Part shown: positions 1-9,668 of the stretch, one piece after another
Layout: every line of letters begins with the position of its first letter
Position numbering within the stretch: the first letter of the stretch is position 1
Source of the DNA: Undaria pinnatifida
Lineage: Eukaryota; Sar; Phaeophyceae; Laminariales; Alariaceae
DNA length: 64,000 bases
NCBI GenBank assembly: GCA_012845835.1
Contig: JABAKD010000023.1
Coordinates: 8,073,147-8,137,146 of the forward strand
Direction of reading: 5' to 3'
Position numbers and translations under genes: made by a program
Notes under the pieces: model-generated
What the model was told of the DNA's origin: nothing
What the model saw: only the letters and a program-made list of their open reading frames with translations
Databases searched by the model: none

Positions 1-17
1 TCCGCGGCATGCTGCTT

Positions 18-340
18 GCAGAGCGGTATGGGTGCCCCAAATGTTGAAGCTCGGTTGCCGCACGCACGGGTCATGCGAGCAAAACCTGCGGCCGTAGATG
101 TTCACCATGCCGACGTCCGCATGCTGACTGCAGAAAATCGCCGTCTTGCTGCCCTCTACTGTAAAGCTCGGTCGATTAATGCAGGAAGCATGCGAACAGC
201 GCTTGCTGACGACGCACACTATGTCGGCCTCAGCGTGTCTCTTGCAGAACTACGCCGTCTTGCTGCCGTCGACATTAAAGCTAGCGCTCGTTCGGCGCAG
301 GTGGTGCTGGCAATGCTTCATTCACGACACCGTGTGAGGC
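18..340. repeat. three imperfect ~112-114 bp tandem units
   Basis: Three diverged units begin near 18, 130 and 244. Each starts with GCAGA and carries an AAGCTCGG/AAAGCTAGCG core about 30 bases later. The plus strand stays open for 112 codons across the array (16-354), with a repeated peptide of the type RRLAA. The openness follows from the repeat and I do not claim a protein. No relation to other repeats in the window was found. Confidence 0.5.
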
Positions 341-354
341 GGCCTTTGGTATGA

Positions 355-850
355 AGTAGACAAGAGGGGAAGCCATGCGCCGTTTGTATTCCTTGGCCCA
401 GAGTACGCACGCCTGCTGTAGTTGGAATCCGGCATTGATAACGCGATTTGGGTTTGTTCATTTGTTGAGGTGCACATGGGTTAAATTGGCTTATCTGAAG
501 CCCCTCGGAGAATATTGACGTCTAGTACCTTGACGTCCCTGGAAATCCGGATGATGCATTGCTAACCGCGTTTGGAACATGTTTGGCCTACTCGAAACTC
601 TTTTACTATCACCAATTAAAATTAAGATCGGCCAATGCGTCACGGTCGCAACAAGGTTTCATCGACGTGACGGAGAAAGAACATACACGGTCTGCCACTT
701 ATAGTACACGATCAATTTCGTCATCTACAGTACGGCCGCCGTAAACATGTGCCGGGAAAACCATGGCAACAAACGAAGCCCGCGGGGCTGCCATGTCACC
801 GTCACCGTGCGCACGGCACGGTAAGGTATTCCATGCTCCAACGGTTCCTA
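355..850. other. no feature recognised
   Basis: Apart from short chance reading frames I see no gene, RNA or repeat that recurs elsewhere in the window. Confidence 0.4.
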
Positions 851-1159
851 TCACCCCTCTTTACAAAAAACTCTGCTGACCATCCGCTCGCCATACACCT
901 TCTGTGACGGAGAGCACCTCCAGACTGATGCATGTTCCGCAAATTTAATAAATGTTACATATTTCTGTGCTATACACTCTTCCTCTGCAGCACGTACGTT
1001 TTCTTCTTGCAGCCGTTCTGATCTCCTTACATTAGACGAGTGCTGCGATAGAGGTTCGCCAGTTTTTTTCTGAGATTCCTCATTGTAGAGGCTTAAGATC
1101 TCTCCCAAAAACTGTTTTGCAGAAAAATAAAACTGCTCGCACCAGATGAAAACTCCCAT
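851..1159 (-). CDS. hypothetical ORF, 102 aa
   Basis: A minus-strand ATG-initiated frame of 102 codons. The product has an aromatic N-terminal part (WCEQFYF), then a charged helical stretch rich in E, R and Q around residues 30-65, and an ending with three spaced Cys residues. Composition is more protein-like than most frames here, but no family is recognised and there is no second copy to test conservation. It could be an exon or transposon fragment, or chance. Confidence 0.2.
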   Translation of the reverse strand: MGVFIWCEQFYFSAKQFLGEILSLYNEESQKKTGEPLSQHSSNVRRSERLQEENVRAAEEECIAQKYVTFIKFAEHASVWRCSPSQKVYGERMVSRVFCKEG

Positions 1160-1242
1160 GGGCTAGGGTATGAGCTACTTGCATTAAGGATTTTGAATCG
1201 TAATTTGGCCTGTGGGGGGAATAAAACCAAGAAAAAAAAACT

Positions 1243-1843
1243 TGGTTAATGTACGGTGATGGCCCAGTTTGCCTGGGAAAAAAAACATTGTAGATCCCAC
1301 ATGAAAAAATTGAACAATCGACCAGGCAGCCAGGACACCAGCACATCGAGGCACACATCATCTTCCACAGGGCATCCCGGACACAGCAGACGGCATCCAC
1401 AACACCCAAACACTCTCCCGAAGAGGCTGCCAGGTTCCTGGCGGACGCTCTGCCGGATTGCCCACGGCAGACAGGCTAACGCGTCATCAAGAGTGCCGAA
1501 AGCGGCGCAAATTTAGCTCTTTGCTTCGAACACGTAACAGCAGCAAGCAATTTTCGAAATCAGAAGGCTCAGCTCACGTTCTTCGGAGACCGACGAGCTG
1601 TGGCACACACACAAACGCAACGCGCCGCAAGCTCTCCACCCACGCCAACGCCACAGGCGCGGATGACTTTACCGGCCCTACCCCTAGTCCGCTGCAAAGT
1701 CTGTTTCCAGCCCATCAACATCAGAAGTAGTAGAGTGGCTTTTCGGCGTTTTTGAAAAATTTGAGCAGTCTGCTCGTAAATCGAAAAGCCACACCCACAC
1801 CCATACATGAAAACCCGCAAAAACAGTTTGAATTTCAAAAATA
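1243..1843 (+). repeat. dispersed repeat X, copy 1
   Basis: About 600 bp that recurs in inverted orientation at 27,914-28,513 with roughly 90% identity by eye. One plus frame reads protein-like in both copies (motif HSPEEA, later a CKVCF pair of Cys) but is interrupted in both copies by the same TAA, so it is probably a decayed coding region. X ends precisely at a TA dinucleotide (1,842-1,843), where repeat Z begins. In the other copy X ends at the corresponding TA, where the giant palindrome begins. Confidence 0.6.
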
Positions 1844-2031
1844 CAAGGGCTCCGCATGGGCGCCGGCATTCGCCGGCGCCCATGCCTCGGGTAGGGCAGG
1901 GCAGCACTTCGACAACTTAAGGTGTAGCTGTCCGATTTGGCATGCATTGAACTTTAAAGTAAGGCCTAGAATTTAATACGAACAGGGACTATGAAAGTCA
2001 TGGTTTGACAGAAGAAAAACGTGATAATATA
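1844..2031. repeat. repeat Z, copy 1, hairpin terminus
   Basis: Starts TA|CAAGGGCTCCGC and is followed at once by a perfect 14-bp stem with loop ATTC (1,854-1,867 with 1,872-1,885). The following ~150 bp match 21,984-22,150 and 63,150-63,320. Z is interrupted at 2,032 by the OTU element and resumes at 4,802 (CAACAAAGAAGG). Comparison with the two uninterrupted copies defines that insertion cleanly. Confidence 0.65.
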
Positions 2032-2038
2032 CAAGGTT

Positions 2039-2072
2039 CCCCTTCGGGAGGTGGACACGTGCCTCCCGGGGG
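2039..2072. other. subterminal hairpin of the OTU element
   Basis: GGGAGG (2,046-2,051) pairs with CCTCCC (2,062-2,067). The stem is extended by CCCC (2,039-2,042) with GGGG (2,068-2,071) across a small bulge. It lies 7 bases inside the element boundary. Confidence 0.6.
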
Positions 2073-2110
2073 CGACGCAAGTCGAATGACTACAACTGAT
2101 GATGAAGTAT

Positions 2111-2770
2111 TTATGCAGAAGGTGTATATCGGAGGGATGCGTAGTGGAAAGAATGTGGATAATATAAGATATCACAGACATTTGGAGGAGGAGGGTTGGG
2201 ATATTGCTGAGGCTCGGTGTGATAAGTTATTCGAAAGTCCACTCCGTATAACTGCGTGGCAGCAATTAATTCTACGTTTGTAGCATATGCGTAAGGCTGT
2301 GACATGAAGTGGAGATACTCTTCAACACTCGAATATGTAGTAGGTTGAGATCCAGCGACTTCCACAAGTTCTTGATTTGCTCCAGCTAAGATGCTGTCGT
2401 GGAAAGTGTTGAAACCTGATCCTGGGATAACGGTGTACAAATTGGTTGTGATGTGGGCAATAATATGTGCACGGACGATGTGATGTAAAGCTGGGTTGTT
2501 GTGCACACGACGCGAGATACATCTCAATAAACATGCAGCATCACCAATCTCGGGAATAATGGACCATTGACCAGAATTGTTATTGTTGCCGCTGTTGTTG
2601 TCTTGATCATTTTCGCTGTCTGATGGGTTTGTACTGCTGTCGCTGCTGTTAGAGGAATCATTGGTGTCAATTTGTTGTGTGTTTTCTGTGTCCAGTATTT
2701 TTCCTCGCGCGCTTAAACAGTTAAACAGTTTATACCGATGTTTGTTGCCGATATGGTGTGTTGTGTGCAC
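2111..2770 (-). CDS. OTU-like cysteine protease fragment, transposon-associated
   Basis: A 219-aa frame. After a low-complexity Ser/Asn/Asp linker (about residues 35-68) it has GDAACLLRCIS, matching the OTU Cys box (D-x-x-C-L-x-R). About 100 residues later comes an acidic EEYLHFM segment, and near the C-terminus HYASLRY, matching the OTU His box. The spacing suits a compact OTU domain that cleaves ubiquitin-like or polyprotein substrates. The first ~16 codons fall inside the neighbouring tandem array, so the true start may be internal or the N-terminus may be lost. OTU proteases occur in several transposon classes. This copy probably belonged to the element it sits in, not to the host. Confidence 0.65.
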   Translation of the reverse strand: MHTTHHIGNKHRYKLFNCLSARGKILDTENTQQIDTNDSSNSSDSSTNPSDSENDQDNNSGNNNNSGQWSIIPEIGDAACLLRCISRRVHNNPALHHIVRAHIIAHITTNLYTVIPGSGFNTFHDSILAGANQELVEVAGSQPTTYSSVEEYLHFMSQPYAYATNVELIAATQLYGVDFRITYHTEPQQYPNPPPPNVCDILYYPHSFHYASLRYTPSA

Positions 2771-4485
2771 ATCGTTACTTTTGCTTGAGTTGTGTTGCTA
2801 CTTTATATCTCGTTATACAGGTTTCGCTACTGCTGTATGGTAACCACCGTGTCAATTGTGAGGGAGAACTCACAGTAATGACATACTCGTAGTTCACGTC
2901 GTTGCTCATATGACAATAAACTCTTAGAGTCCATGGACTACGTGCTGCTTGCTGGTGGTGCTCTATTGTAAAACCGCTGTGTATGTTCTTTTGATGAGAA
3001 AGTCTTGTGTATTTATTCTCCTCGGTCCATCCAGAAAAAAATCCCGTTCTCAATAAAATTTGATTTTTTATGATCTATATATTATTGCCGCTCTCTGCGG
3101 TTGCTTGCTGCTGCTGTGATCGTAGACAGTTTATACCGATGTTTGTTGCCGATATGGTCTGTTGTGTGCACATCGTTACTTTTGCTTGAGTTGTGTTGCT
3201 ACTTTATATCTCTTTATACAGGTTTCGCTACTGCTGTATGGTAACCACCGTGTCAATTGTGAGGGAGAACTCACAGTAATGACATAGTTCACGTCGTTGC
3301 AGCGGGTACATATACACCGCGCCCGCATATCTCTTTATACAGGTTTCGCTACTGCTGTATGGTAACCACCGTGTCAATGGTGAGGGAGAACTCACAGTAA
3401 TGACATAGTTCACGTCGTTGCTCATATGACAATAAACTCTTAGAGTCCATGGACTACGAGCTGCTTGCTGGTGGTGCTCTTTTGTAAAACCGCTGTGTAT
3501 GTTCTTTTGATGAGAAAGTCTTGTGTAATTATTCTCCTCGGTCCATCCAGAAAAAAATCCCGTTCTCAATAAAATTTGATTTTTTATGATCTATATATTA
3601 TTGCCGTTCTCTGCGGTTGCTTGCTGCTGCTGTGATCGTAGACAGTTTATACCGATGTTTGTTGCCGATATGGTCTGTTGTGTGCACATCGTTACTTTTG
3701 CTTGAGTTGTGTTGCTACTTTATATCTCTTTATACAGGTTTCGCTACTGCTGTATGGTAACCACCGTGTCAATTGTGAGGGAGAACTCACAGTAATGACA
3801 TAGTTCACGTCGTTGCAGCGGGTACATATACACCGCGCCCGCATATCTCTTTATACAGGTTTCGCTACTGCTGTATGGTAACCACCGTGTCAATGGTGAG
3901 GGAGAACTCACAGTAATGACATAGTTCACGTCGTTGCTCATATGACAATAAACTCTTAGAGTCCATGGACTACGAGCTGCTTGCTGGTGGTGCTTTATTG
4001 TAAAACCGCTGTGTATGTTCTTTTGATGAGAAAGTCTTGTGTAATTATTCTCCTCGGTCCATCCAGAAAAAAATCCCGTTCTCAATAAAATTTGATTTTT
4101 TATGATCTATATATTATTGCCGCTCTCTGCGGTTGCTTGCTGCTGCTGTGATCGTAGACAGTTTATACCGATGTTTGTTGCCGATATGGTCTGTTGTGTG
4201 CACATCGTTACTTTTGCTTGAGTTGTGTTGCTACTTTATATCTCTTTATACAGGTTTTGCTACTGCTGTATGGTAACCACCGTGTCAATTGTGAGGGAGA
4301 ACTCACAGTAATGACATAGTTCACGTCGTTGCAGCGGGTACATATACACCACGCCCGCATATATCTTTATACAGGTTTCGCTACTGCTGTATGGTAACCA
4401 CCGTGTCAATTTTGAGGGAGAACTCACAGTAATGACATAGTTCACGTCGTTGCAGCGGGTACATATACACCGCGCCCGCGTCTAG
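2725..4485. repeat. tandem array, 401/516-bp units with inner 111-bp duplication
   Basis: Units start at 2,725, 3,126, 3,642 and 4,158, each with ACAGTTTATACCGATG. Spacings are 401, 516 and 516 bp. The 516-bp units contain an additional ~111-bp duplication of the segment TATCTCTTTATACAGGTTTC...TCGTTGCAGCGGG. The last unit is cut short and ends in extra inner units. Copies are nearly identical, implying recent expansion. The array lies upstream of the OTU frame on its strand. Minus-strand frames of 92-113 codons inside it are repeat artefacts. Confidence 0.85.
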
Positions 4486-4801
4486 CAGTGCGGGAAAATT
4501 CTCTCGCAAATACGTTTTGATGCCACCCCGATGTACGTGCGAGGACTAAAGTTCCACCGTGTGTGTAGTGTGTGGTTGCTCGGGGACAGAAGTGTCTCAT
4601 ACCCCGCAAAATAGAGCCAGTTTCGGCGGCTTTCCGCGGCCATAGCTCGCGCCACCGACGTCCCATGAGCCCGGCACACGGCTGATAATATACCGACGGG
4701 TAGTCTGATCGCATTGCAGAAGAAAGCACACCAAAAAACTCTGCGCCGGCGGAGAAAAAGGGACGGACTAGGCAAAAAAAGCAAAAAGGTACATATGCAT
4801 A

Positions 4802-5425
4802 CAACAAAGAAGGCAAGGATAAGCGAAACACACCATGTTAAATGCGCCGTCAAGTAAAAGTTGGCGTCTATCAAACAAAAATACCGAAAAGAGTATTATA
4901 ATTGAGAACCTGCGTCGCTCTAGGCGAAACGAAAGAGGCCTTGGCGTTAATGAAGAGACTGCACTGCTGTTCCCGTGGCAATGGAGGTTCGAAGTCGACA
5001 GGATGCAAAGTCGGTTTGCATGAAACGTCGACATGGGGCCATGTCAGCCGGCGAGGTTTTGGAAGAAGATTGCTTTGTTTGTTACGTGAAGGCTGTCGCA
5101 TTGATTGGTCTGCGTGGTCGCGGGCGAGCAGAAAAACGAAGAAGAGGAGGGCGATCTCTCGTTGCGGCGGCGTTGTCTAAGATAGGTGCGGGGGTGGCTT
5201 CGCTCGTACGGGAGGTTGGCGTTGCGCTTCTTCTTCTCTGTTTATTCTCGGGAAGGCGGGATATGCGTGTCTGCTATCTTTGCTTCGTGGGTGCTTTCAC
5301 GTTGTCAAAATCGGACGCGTCCCCTCAATACATATTATCCGGAGTGTCTCTACCATGACGACTGCTGATAGTGCCGTGCGTATTTCCTAGAGACTGACAT
5401 ATTTTTTACTGGTAGTAATAATCAT
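4802..5425 (+). repeat. repeat W, copy 1 (continuation of Z)
   Basis: Matches 22,166-22,795 and 63,335-63,945 closely. With Z on its left and SINE-A on its right it forms one compound unit, Z-W-SINE-A, seen complete at 21,984-23,187. Homology continues past the SINE head to about 5,812. Confidence 0.75.
4975..5358 (+). CDS. hypothetical ORF in repeat W, 127 aa
   Basis: ATG-initiated and present in two W copies at nearly the same length (126 aa at 22,344-22,724). The only length difference is a whole codon. The product starts MAMEVRSRQDAKS, has a basic middle (R/K-rich, about residues 50-65) and a hydrophobic stretch near residues 80-95. The third copy (63.3-63.7 kb) has a frame change after the first ~30 residues. 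No family is recognised. Alternative frames are also open here, so the coding claim is weak. Confidence 0.3.
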   Translation: MAMEVRSRQDAKSVCMKRRHGAMSAGEVLEEDCFVCYVKAVALIGLRGRGRAEKRRRGGRSLVAAALSKIGAGVASLVREVGVALLLLCLFSGRRDMRVCYLCFVGAFTLSKSDASPQYILSGVSLP

Positions 5426-5435
5426 ATATCTTTCA

Positions 5436-5790
5436 TTGCAGCAATTCTTTTTCTTCATCCCATTTATTATCCCCGCACCATTCTCGCGCTCCCTCCCAGT
5501 AGTAACTCAGATCCGGGGTCACATAGCGGGCCGTCCTCCTCCCTCCCCACTTCGGCACGCGCCTTCATTTTTACCGCGAGGAGAATCCAGCTTTTTCTTC
5601 CCTCGTCGACTCGCGTCGAATTGTACCTAGCAGGCGTTCTCAGCAGTTGATCTCTTTTTTTTTTGGCATTTTTGCAAAAAAAGTCAAATTTCATCGTGGT
5701 GGGTGTCGAACTCAAGGACAACCAAATGTTGGTAGTATTCGAGGGTAAAACCACTAGACCACCGGGGCGGCCGGCTGACAATTGATAAAA
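5436..5790 (-). mobile_element. SINE-A copy 1, tRNA-derived head
   Basis: Read on the minus strand it begins with a tRNA-like head. The A-box-like TGGTCTAGTGG is at 5,751-5,761 and the B-box-like GAGTTCGAC at 5,705-5,713, as in an RNA polymerase III internal promoter. About 250 bp of tRNA-unrelated body follows. Three further copies lie at 22,808-23,160, 60,478-60,808 and 60,830-61,172, all on the minus strand. It encodes no protein. Confidence 0.65.
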
Positions 5791-5929
5791 CAAAACAGGA
5801 TCTTTGCATAGAGATTACATTCCCTCCCCCATATTGTATGATATTACGATGGTTGACGCGATATAGAATAAAGCGCCAAAAACCCAAATGTCAGCCTACT
5901 ACGCGGAGTTTTAGATATCATGAACAACG

Positions 5930-6065
5930 AACGATCGCGACGGCAGAGTACGGCAAAGCATAGCGCTTCGCTCTGCTGAGCTAGCGCTGCGCTGCGGTGC
6001 GCTGCTGAGCTGAGCCGCAGGGCACTGCACGGCGCTTCGTTGCTGTGAGCTATAGCGCTGCGATG
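5930..6065. repeat. GCGCT-rich simple region
   Basis: Dense short repeats of GCGCT/GCTGAG type. A similar but not identical patch lies near 31,770-31,850 (GCACCGC/GGCTCC type). It looks like low-complexity sequence; no gene. Confidence 0.4.
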
Positions 6066-6204
6066 GGGTGCTGGGCGGTGTGGAGCTGATGAGCCAAGCC
6101 CAGATGTCAGCCGATGAAGCTCCGTCAACTACAAAACAAATGATGGTAATCAAGGAAAAGCTAAAGCTGGACCGTTCCGTAACTAATGCACAGGCGGCAA
6201 ATTA

Positions 6205-6300
6205 TCGACACACGACGCGTATGAAAATACGTGGAAGTGTGGTGAGCTATAGCTTTATTTTTCCCCATCCGCCGAAGGATAAAAGAAAATATATATATAT
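6205..6300 (+). repeat. SINE-C copy 1, short A-tailed repeat
   Basis: A conserved core of about 80 bp starts TCGACACACGACGCG and ends in an A-rich tract. Copies lie at 50,948-51,047 (ending in about 23 A) and, inverted, at 62,397-62,490. The core contains the small inverted repeat ACGCGTAT...ATACGT. Flanks upstream of the core differ in all three, as expected for a 5'-truncated, A-tailed retroposon. Confidence 0.55.
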
Positions 6301-7301
6301 CGGCAAATGGTAGGAAGTTCAACTTACAGTCGACCCCGCTTTAAAGACACACCGCATTTTTTTGGAGTGTCTTTAACGCGGGGATGTGTCTTTAGGATTC
6401 CGGGGCCACTAACTCACCGTCCCCGGGGCCAATGGAGGTGTAACATATGTCAAAATACGCGCATTTGAATCAGGAATGCGACCAAGAAACTGTGTTGCTT
6501 AAAAACTACAACACGTGATTTGAAAGGCCGCAACACTACTGCTGTAGTACACTCCAATACTGTACACATTTTGAATTTCCCTCCACCACCGAAACGCGGG
6601 AAGGAGTGCAGCACGACCTAGTGTAATGTGTACGGCATTTGATGCAGGATCTTGCTGTAATGTGTACGGCAGTGCGCTGGTGTGTTGTTGCAGGCTTTTC
6701 TTATTGTCAAGGCGTTATCCTCACGGTGAACATCATGCCCGAGATATCGCGGACACACCTGAGACACATTAGTTCGTTGGAACTAGCTCTGATACGATAC
6801 ACGCAAGTTACCTGCCACATAGGGACCAAACAAACCCAGTCGACCCCTTAGAAGGACACTAGGAAACGGTCGGTAGCGCAGACCACAACACACAAAAAAA
6901 TCGGGCAAATACACCGAAAAGAGGATACCGTTCTTCCCCAAAGGTCAACACGAGGCAAAAACACAAAGCAAAAGTACCAAAATTTAACTCCACGAGAAAG
7001 GCAAAAATCCCAAACTTTGACTGCCTGACACGAGTTGAGATTTTGACTGGCACGTGGGTTCGCCACATGGCTTCAAGCCGGCAGCTCACGACCCGCCAGC
7101 AGATGGGAGGAATCTCTCCATACCCACACGCGGTAGTGCGGGCTGCAGCAGACCGCTGTCGATGTTATACAGCAGTGTGCGGCCCCAGCAAAAAAAATTG
7201 GGGGGGTCCGAAAAGTGGAAAAGGTACCCCCCCCTTATTATTGTACATCTGCGGGGCACCATGTTCTGGGAAAAAAATGTGTCTTTTTAGCGGGGAGTTT
7301 C

Positions 7302-7369
7302 CTGTAGTATTCTTAGGCTCCTTCGCCTATCATTTAATGTAAGTATTGGATTAGATGAGGCCTCCTGCC
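7302..7369 (-). repeat. split direct repeat B2 of DIRS1
   Basis: Starts CTGTAGTATTCTTAGG and matches B1 (7,656-7,723) over ~68 bp, including AAGTATTGGATTAGATGAGG. It is the outer 3' end of the element. Confidence 0.75.
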
Positions 7370-7502
7370 GCAAGCAAGAGGTCCTTACCCGGGATAAACG
7401 CCCGCACTAAGCTCCCAATCCCGAGCTTAGTACGGTGCCGTAAATCCCTATTTGCAAAGGTTGTACCTGAAGAAACTACTTTTGCCAAGCTGGGTGGGAG
7501 GG

Positions 7503-7655
7503 ATGGTCAGATAATGTATCGTCCCCTCAATTTTTCTCGCTTTTGGTCCGGTGACGAAGACAATGCGTCAGAAGGGCGGTATCAAACTCCGTTTATTTTC
7601 GGGTCTCAAATCATGGAAGCATGTCTGATTCGATTTTATTTGCTCTCCGATTTTA
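7503..7655 (-). repeat. split direct repeat A2 of DIRS1
   Basis: About 153 bp that match A1 (19,866-20,017) at roughly 93% by eye, both ending CTCCGATTTTA on the plus strand. It lies between B2 and B1 as the split-repeat model predicts. The A2-B1 junction at 7,655/7,656 corresponds to the joint of a circular intermediate. Confidence 0.8.
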
Positions 7656-7723
7656 CTGTAGTATTCTTCTGCTCCTTCGCCTATCTTTTAATGTAAGTAT
7701 TGGATTAGATGAGGCCTCCTGCC
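7656..7723 (-). repeat. split direct repeat B1 of DIRS1
   Basis: Inner copy of B2, directly abutting A2 and lying about 110 bp downstream of the recombinase stop codon. Confidence 0.75.
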
Positions 7724-7835
7724 CCCGCCCGTGATCCTACCCATACTTTCTTGTGCCTTCGTCTGTGATCAATGTGTACTTTTCGGCTAGGCCTAGGTCT
7801 TGCCTCATCTCACCCATACTTACGGTATATCTCGG

Positions 7836-9068
7836 TTACCGTTGCTTGCGCGCGGCAAAATCATCCTGAAAAGCTTGGGATAACGGGAAGTTCATGGCTA
7901 TTTCGTAGCTATTGTCCCGCGCCCGCTGGAAACCCCCGTCGCGTTTTCCTTTTCCTTCCGGAGTCGTCCCCGCGCTAGTAGTTGGTCCAATGTAATACCG
8001 CGCGACGCGCTCGGTCTTCCATCCTCCAATCTTCATAATCTCGTCTACCGCCGTACCTGCGAGCGACTTGCTAAGCGATCCGCCTACTCTAAATGAGTGT
8101 ATCGTGAAGTGGTCGGGCAAACCCCCTGGGCGTAGATGTGCCTGCAAAGTGGCCGTCATGCGGGGTGCAGTGATTGCCACTGAGCCCCTCTCCCCATTAC
8201 TCTCCACCACGGGGAAAAGGTAGCCCGCGGTTATATCCCAGCCAATCGGGAGAGCCGCGGAGATGTACTCGGTAACCCTTCGAAATGCGCATGTCTGCGG
8301 ATTTTCTGCGTCTGCCAAGACCACTACTGCGTCTACCGACTTCCGCAATGTTTTTCCGAAAAGGAAGCTAAACACCAAACCTACCGACTCGGGTAGTCGC
8401 AGGACCCGTGAGGCCAACGTGAAGGAGAGGTCGAATCCTCGCCTCATGGAGTAAAAGGCCAAGGAAAATAAAGCGATGTCACGCGTAATTGCGATACGCT
8501 GGGACAACGATTCCGCGAGCTGCGTTCGCACTCGCATGCTTTGGAGCAACTGGGCTAACGTATGCGATAGCATCGGTGCCGCCTGCTTCACGAGAACGCC
8601 CACCTGTTTCTGTTCCTCGCTAACAAACGTAAGGTAGGATTCAACTATCGCACTCGAGCAGGGGTTACCCTTCTTTTCTACCGGGTCCCATTCCTCTACT
8701 TTTCCCAGTTGTTCCCGCATGGCCATGCGCAACTTAGAAATAAATGCCTTATCCATCGATCCAGCTGCATACCGCTTTGCGCAACCGCTATCCGGCGGGC
8801 ATGCACCTCCGTCCACAAAACCCACCCCGGGACAAGATCGATCGTGCACCCACGTGGTCCCGTGACCTTGAGAATCGAGGAAACACGCCCAGTAGAAGAC
8901 ATCGTCGTCGGTCGCCGTGGCCCAGCCTCGGCGCCCCCCTGACCTGACCAGGAGGAACGCATCGAAGTCGTCGGCTATCTTACTTTTGCGCTTCTGGCCT
9001 GGACGCTCAGCCATCGCCGCAAAGACCTCCGCCCGGCGAGCTTCAAGTTTTCTGTCATCGATCAGCAC
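7836..9068 (-). CDS. tyrosine recombinase of DIRS1
   Basis: A 410-aa frame for the site-specific recombinase that inserts circular DIRS/Ngaro cDNA. The catalytic set is visible: Arg in YSMRRGFD (209/210), a likely beta-strand Lys in FGKT (239), HSFR (324-327), Trp350 in GGWKT at the usual His/Trp position, and the nucleophile Tyr in ARYYIG (358 or 359). A Cys-containing segment (ACPPDSGCAKR, residues 89-99) precedes the core-binding region. The Met used here lies inside a 115-bp triplication. The native start is probably in the upstream piece at 9,547, so this frame is a truncated product. The C-terminus appears complete. Confidence 0.8.
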   Translation of the reverse strand: MLIDDRKLEARRAEVFAAMAERPGQKRKSKIADDFDAFLLVRSGGRRGWATATDDDVFYWACFLDSQGHGTTWVHDRSCPGVGFVDGGACPPDSGCAKRYAAGSMDKAFISKLRMAMREQLGKVEEWDPVEKKGNPCSSAIVESYLTFVSEEQKQVGVLVKQAAPMLSHTLAQLLQSMRVRTQLAESLSQRIAITRDIALFSLAFYSMRRGFDLSFTLASRVLRLPESVGLVFSFLFGKTLRKSVDAVVVLADAENPQTCAFRRVTEYISAALPIGWDITAGYLFPVVESNGERGSVAITAPRMTATLQAHLRPGGLPDHFTIHSFRVGGSLSKSLAGTAVDEIMKIGGWKTERVARYYIGPTTSAGTTPEGKGKRDGGFQRARDNSYEIAMNFPLSQAFQDDFAARKQR

Positions 9069-9315
9069 GACCGTCGTATCTGTCGTCGGCTATCTTACTT
9101 TTGCGCTTCTGGCCTGGACGCTCAGCCATTGCCGCAAAGACCTCCGCCCGGCGAGCTTCAAGTTTTCTGTCATCGATCCGCACGACCGTCGTATCTGTCG
9201 TCGGCTATCTTACTTTTGCGCTTCTGGCCTGGACGCTCAGCAATTGCCGCAAAGACCTCCGCCCGGCGAGCTTCAAGTTTTCTGTCATCGATCCGCACGA
9301 CCGTCGTATCTGGGT
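8971..9315 (-). repeat. 115-bp triplication in the recombinase 5' region
   Basis: Units start at 8,971, 9,086 and 9,201 (TCGGCTATCTTACTTTTGCG), nearly identical. The period of 115 is not a multiple of 3, so the two extra units add 230 bp and shift the frame between the N-terminal piece and the catalytic domain. Confidence 0.85.
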
Positions 9316-9547
9316 CCCGCGGGACGGGTGCTCCCCGAAATGGCTGCGTCCCACAGAACCAGCAGAAGTAGAAATGCCCGACATTCTCTGTTCTGCACGT
9401 GGCACATAACACATATCGAACGAGGTCTCGTGCGCAAGTCACGCCCCCGGGCGGCTCGATCTCACTCTGCATCCACCCCCGTACGCACCCAACGGAGGGT
9501 CCGGGCAACGAGCGCGAATGGGGAAATAGGACGAATACATTGGCCAA
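9170..9547 (-). pseudogene. N-terminal piece of the DIRS1 recombinase, zinc ribbon
   Basis: A 125-aa frame whose middle carries CATC...CWFCG, two CX2C pairs about 12 residues apart, suggesting a small zinc ribbon. Its later part (RKLEARRAEVFAA) repeats the first residues of the recombinase frame below. It then runs out of frame inside the triplication. It is best read as the detached N-terminus of the same gene. The exact start codon is uncertain. Confidence 0.6.
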
Positions 9548-9668
9548 AGCGCCGGTGCACCACCGGGTAAGTAATTAAACCGACTCACGCTCGAAGCCCA
9601 TTATATAATACATATCAAAGTCCACTAAGACGAGATTAACAAGTATAATCAGACGGTTGAAGACACGC

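Larger units (their letters stand above)
2032..4799 (-). mobile_element. inserted element carrying an OTU protease ORF and a tandem array
   Basis: Two homologous loci (22,150-22,195 and 63,312-63,345) run straight through this position, so about 2.77 kb is an insertion. The left end is TA|CAAGGTTCCCC followed by a hairpin. The right end, around GGTACATATGCA|TA, is not its inverted repeat. Asymmetric ends, a subterminal hairpin, internal tandem repeats and an OTU domain are features reported for some Helitron-like and helentron-like elements. No Rep or helicase is present and the ends are not the canonical TC...CTRR, so that assignment is inference only. It would be a non-autonomous or truncated copy. 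Confidence 0.55.

Noticed and set aside
2775..4445. Repeated minus frames of about 92-113 codons as a gene family
   Set aside because: They are copies of the 516-bp tandem unit. Frames run through the inner duplication without domain content.
8917..9570. 217-codon plus frame over the 115-bp triplication
   Set aside because: It is the antisense of the recombinase gene, and its repeated peptide (WPGRSAIAAKTS) comes from the triplicated DNA.
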